Positions 34,376 to 35,978 of a DNA stretch of 35,978 nucleotides are shown here, piece by piece. This DNA is from Thoreauomyces humboldtii (Eukaryota > Chytridiomycota > Chytridiomycetes > Spizellomycetales > Powellomycetaceae): the NCBI GenBank assembly GCA_027596035.1, contig JADGJA010000150.1:1-35978 (forward strand). Direction: 5' to 3'. The notes below the pieces were generated by a model. The model was not told the origin of the DNA. It worked only from the letters and a program-made list of their open reading frames with translations, and did not search any database. How positions within the stretch are numbered: the stretch's first letter is position 1; every line of letters starts with the position of its first letter. A program made the translations under genes and the position numbers.

Positions 34376-35725
34376 ATGGTCAGCCTCACTTCCCTAGTCA
34401 TCGCCGCTAGTCTTGCCCTCGCCGGTGTCAATGCCGCCAAGTGCACGAGCACTGTAGTCACGCGCATGAACTGGAACGAGATGACGGTCCCGCAGCAACA
34501 AAAATACGTTGCCGCTGTCAAAAAACTACACGCTCCCAACGCAAGCGGCGTTAGCAAGCTTGACGAATTTGGATTACTCCATACTCAGCACTTCGTCGAC
34601 GCCCACCAAAAGCCCCACACACTTCCCTGGCACAGGTAAGCGCAACTCATTCCACGACGCGAACGACGTGCTGGTTTCCTGACTTTGTCGGTATAGGCGT
34701 TTCCTCCACGTATATGAAAATGCCTTGCAGACGGTCGCCGCCGATCCCACCTTGTTTGTGCCCTACTGGAATTGGAGCGACGACTCGCAAAACGTTGCAG
34801 GAGCCAAGGTCTGGCAAGCGTTCGGCCACGACGGAAGTTCCGCTGCTGGAGGATGCGTCGTCGACGGCAACTTCGCAAACTGGGCTGTCAAAGTCGATTC
34901 CGGCGCCGATGGCCTCGGGTCCACGGCCGCGCCGGCTCACTGCCTCAAGCGCAACGAGAACTTCTCAACTCTTGGTGCTTTCATCGCCCCTGAGCCACTG
35001 TCGATGATCTTCAAAGAGACATCCTACGACGCTTTCCGTCAGCGGTTGGAGAAAGGAGGTAAGCAGTTATCGTCGCGAAGTGATGTCCTCATGACTCTTT
35101 CCTGATCATCTGTTCGACGATATGTTCAGCTCACAACGCGGTCCACAACACGATTGGCGGCTCTGTCGGAGACATGGCTGGAGGATGGTCGTGCACCGAT
35201 CCTATCTTCTGGCTTCACCATGCCTTCATCGACAAGCTCTGGGCCATTCGTCAGCAGACTTCTGGAAACCCTACGGCGTACGACGCCGTCGCGGATCTCT
35301 ATTCCAAGGTCCAGCCTCCTCCGGCTCCGACGCCCGTGTCCGCCAACGACATGCTCGCGCCGTTTGGCGTGACGGTCTCCGACACGTTCAGCACCAGCGA
35401 CTACTGCTACGTCTACAGTGCGATGCAGTCGCCAGCCGTGCCCCGGGTCGCACCCAAGCTCATGGCGCTCGCCACGTCCATGGTCGACAAGGCCGACGCC
35501 CTCGCGGCGTCCACGGGTGCGGCCAACGCCTTTGCAGCCAACGCCACCCACAACGCGGATCTTGCCTTCCTCCATCGTCCTGCCGCAGCCAGCGACGCCT
35601 TCCTCACCAAGTGGGGCATGGACATCGACTCTGTCCGTGGTGCTGAGGCGCAGTTCGCAAAGGACACCCGTATCTTCAACGCTCTCTCCACGCTCAAGGG
35701 TGGCCTTCGAAGTTCGGTCCTTTAG
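34376..35725 (+). CDS. Secreted tyrosinase (copper phenol oxidase)
   Basis: Three exons, 34376-34635, 34697-35058 and 35130-35725, with introns of 61 and 71 nt; 405 residues. A signal peptide (SLTSLVIAASLALAGVNA, cleaved near residue 20) precedes the type-3 copper centre. The CuA site includes His77 and His86 with the eight-residue spacing of the family (AHQKPHTLPWHRRFL), and the first ligand is His69 or His72. The CuB site has His209 and His213 (AHNAVHNTIGG) and the FWLHHAFIDKLW segment near 237. All expected ligands appear present, so the enzyme should hydroxylate monophenols and oxidise diphenols outside the cell, for example in melanin or wall cross-linking chemistry. There is no long C-terminal lid domain as in latent mushroom tyrosinase. 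The length suits the short secreted type. Confidence 0.95.
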
Positions 35726-35978
35726 AGAGAGAGCTTCCCCGATCGATTTGATTTGACTTTTTTTTGGCTTCCTCCTGCGAACCAGCTCGCTACACCCTAT
35801 CATAAACACTACACTTTAGATCAAATAGAATGAATAGAAACGTTATATTCACAATTTTGTCGGATGGTGCTGTCCGAGATGACTCACAATCTCGAGAGTC
35901 GAGACGAGCAAATAATTTCTCCCAACCGCTTCTCAACGAGTCTATCACCCGCACCGAAGCCACGGTTCTCCCCCTTCC
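35726..35978. other. Tyrosinase 3' flank
   Basis: A T-rich stretch and AATAGAATGAATAG-like A/T-rich sequence probably include the 3' processing signals. No further gene is visible before the window ends. Confidence 0.5.

Noticed and set aside
35126..35809. A 227-codon antisense frame over the tyrosinase 3' exon
   Set aside because: Shadow of a GC-biased coding exon with intact catalytic motifs on the other strand.

Overview
The window is nuclear DNA of a fungus. It holds 15 genes that I can model with good support, most of them split by short spliceosomal introns (typically 55-85 nt, GT...AG), on both strands and densely packed. Two genes point to a flagellated (zoosporic, chytrid-like) fungus: a protein resembling the central-pair subunit C1a-32/CFAP119 and a CCDC33-like C2 plus coiled-coil protein. 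Both are normally tied to cilia, and higher fungi have lost them. The lineage call is inference; no rRNA or mitochondrial marker is present.

Layout: (1) 111-2401 (+) cytosolic HSP90, then 2891-3709 (+), an unrecognised basic-tailed protein with a PP1-docking-like motif, and a weak small-gene candidate at 3906-4224. (2) 4881-9418 (+), a nine-exon ABCC/MRP-type transporter, which ends 50 bp from the convergent nicotinate phosphoribosyltransferase (9469-10915, -). (3) 11087-12731 (-), an FAD-dependent amine-oxidase-superfamily protein, divergent from a hotdog thioesterase (13037-13575, +) across a promoter with two palindromes. (4) 13724-16335 (+), the CCDC33-like gene, whose 3' half is a series of frame-neutral exons made by repeated duplication of a two-exon unit; translin (16540-17449, -) converges on it. 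(5) A gene-poor 1.6 kb stretch, then poly(A) polymerase (19051-21554, -) divergent from a makorin E3 ligase (22598-24255, +). (6) An MZM1/LYRM7-type complex III assembly factor (24676-25204, +), the C1a-32-like gene (25604-27312, -) and an LMBR1-like membrane protein (27672-29110, -). (7) A secretory, S/T/P-rich single-pass membrane protein (29850-32138, +), a Myb-like nuclear protein (32244-32993, -), an intergenic region with nested inverted repeats, and a secreted tyrosinase (34376-35725, +).

The genes do not form one pathway. They are mainly housekeeping functions (protein folding, NAD salvage, mRNA polyadenylation, ubiquitin ligation, respiratory-chain assembly, nucleic-acid binding) mixed with flagellar and cell-surface or secreted functions. 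The most unusual structure is the modular exon array of the CCDC33-like gene. Other points of interest are introns that are multiples of three with no stop, a transporter whose first nucleotide-binding domain lacks its switch histidine, and the inverted-repeat cluster upstream of tyrosinase. All exon models are read by eye from splice signals, reading frame and family similarity.
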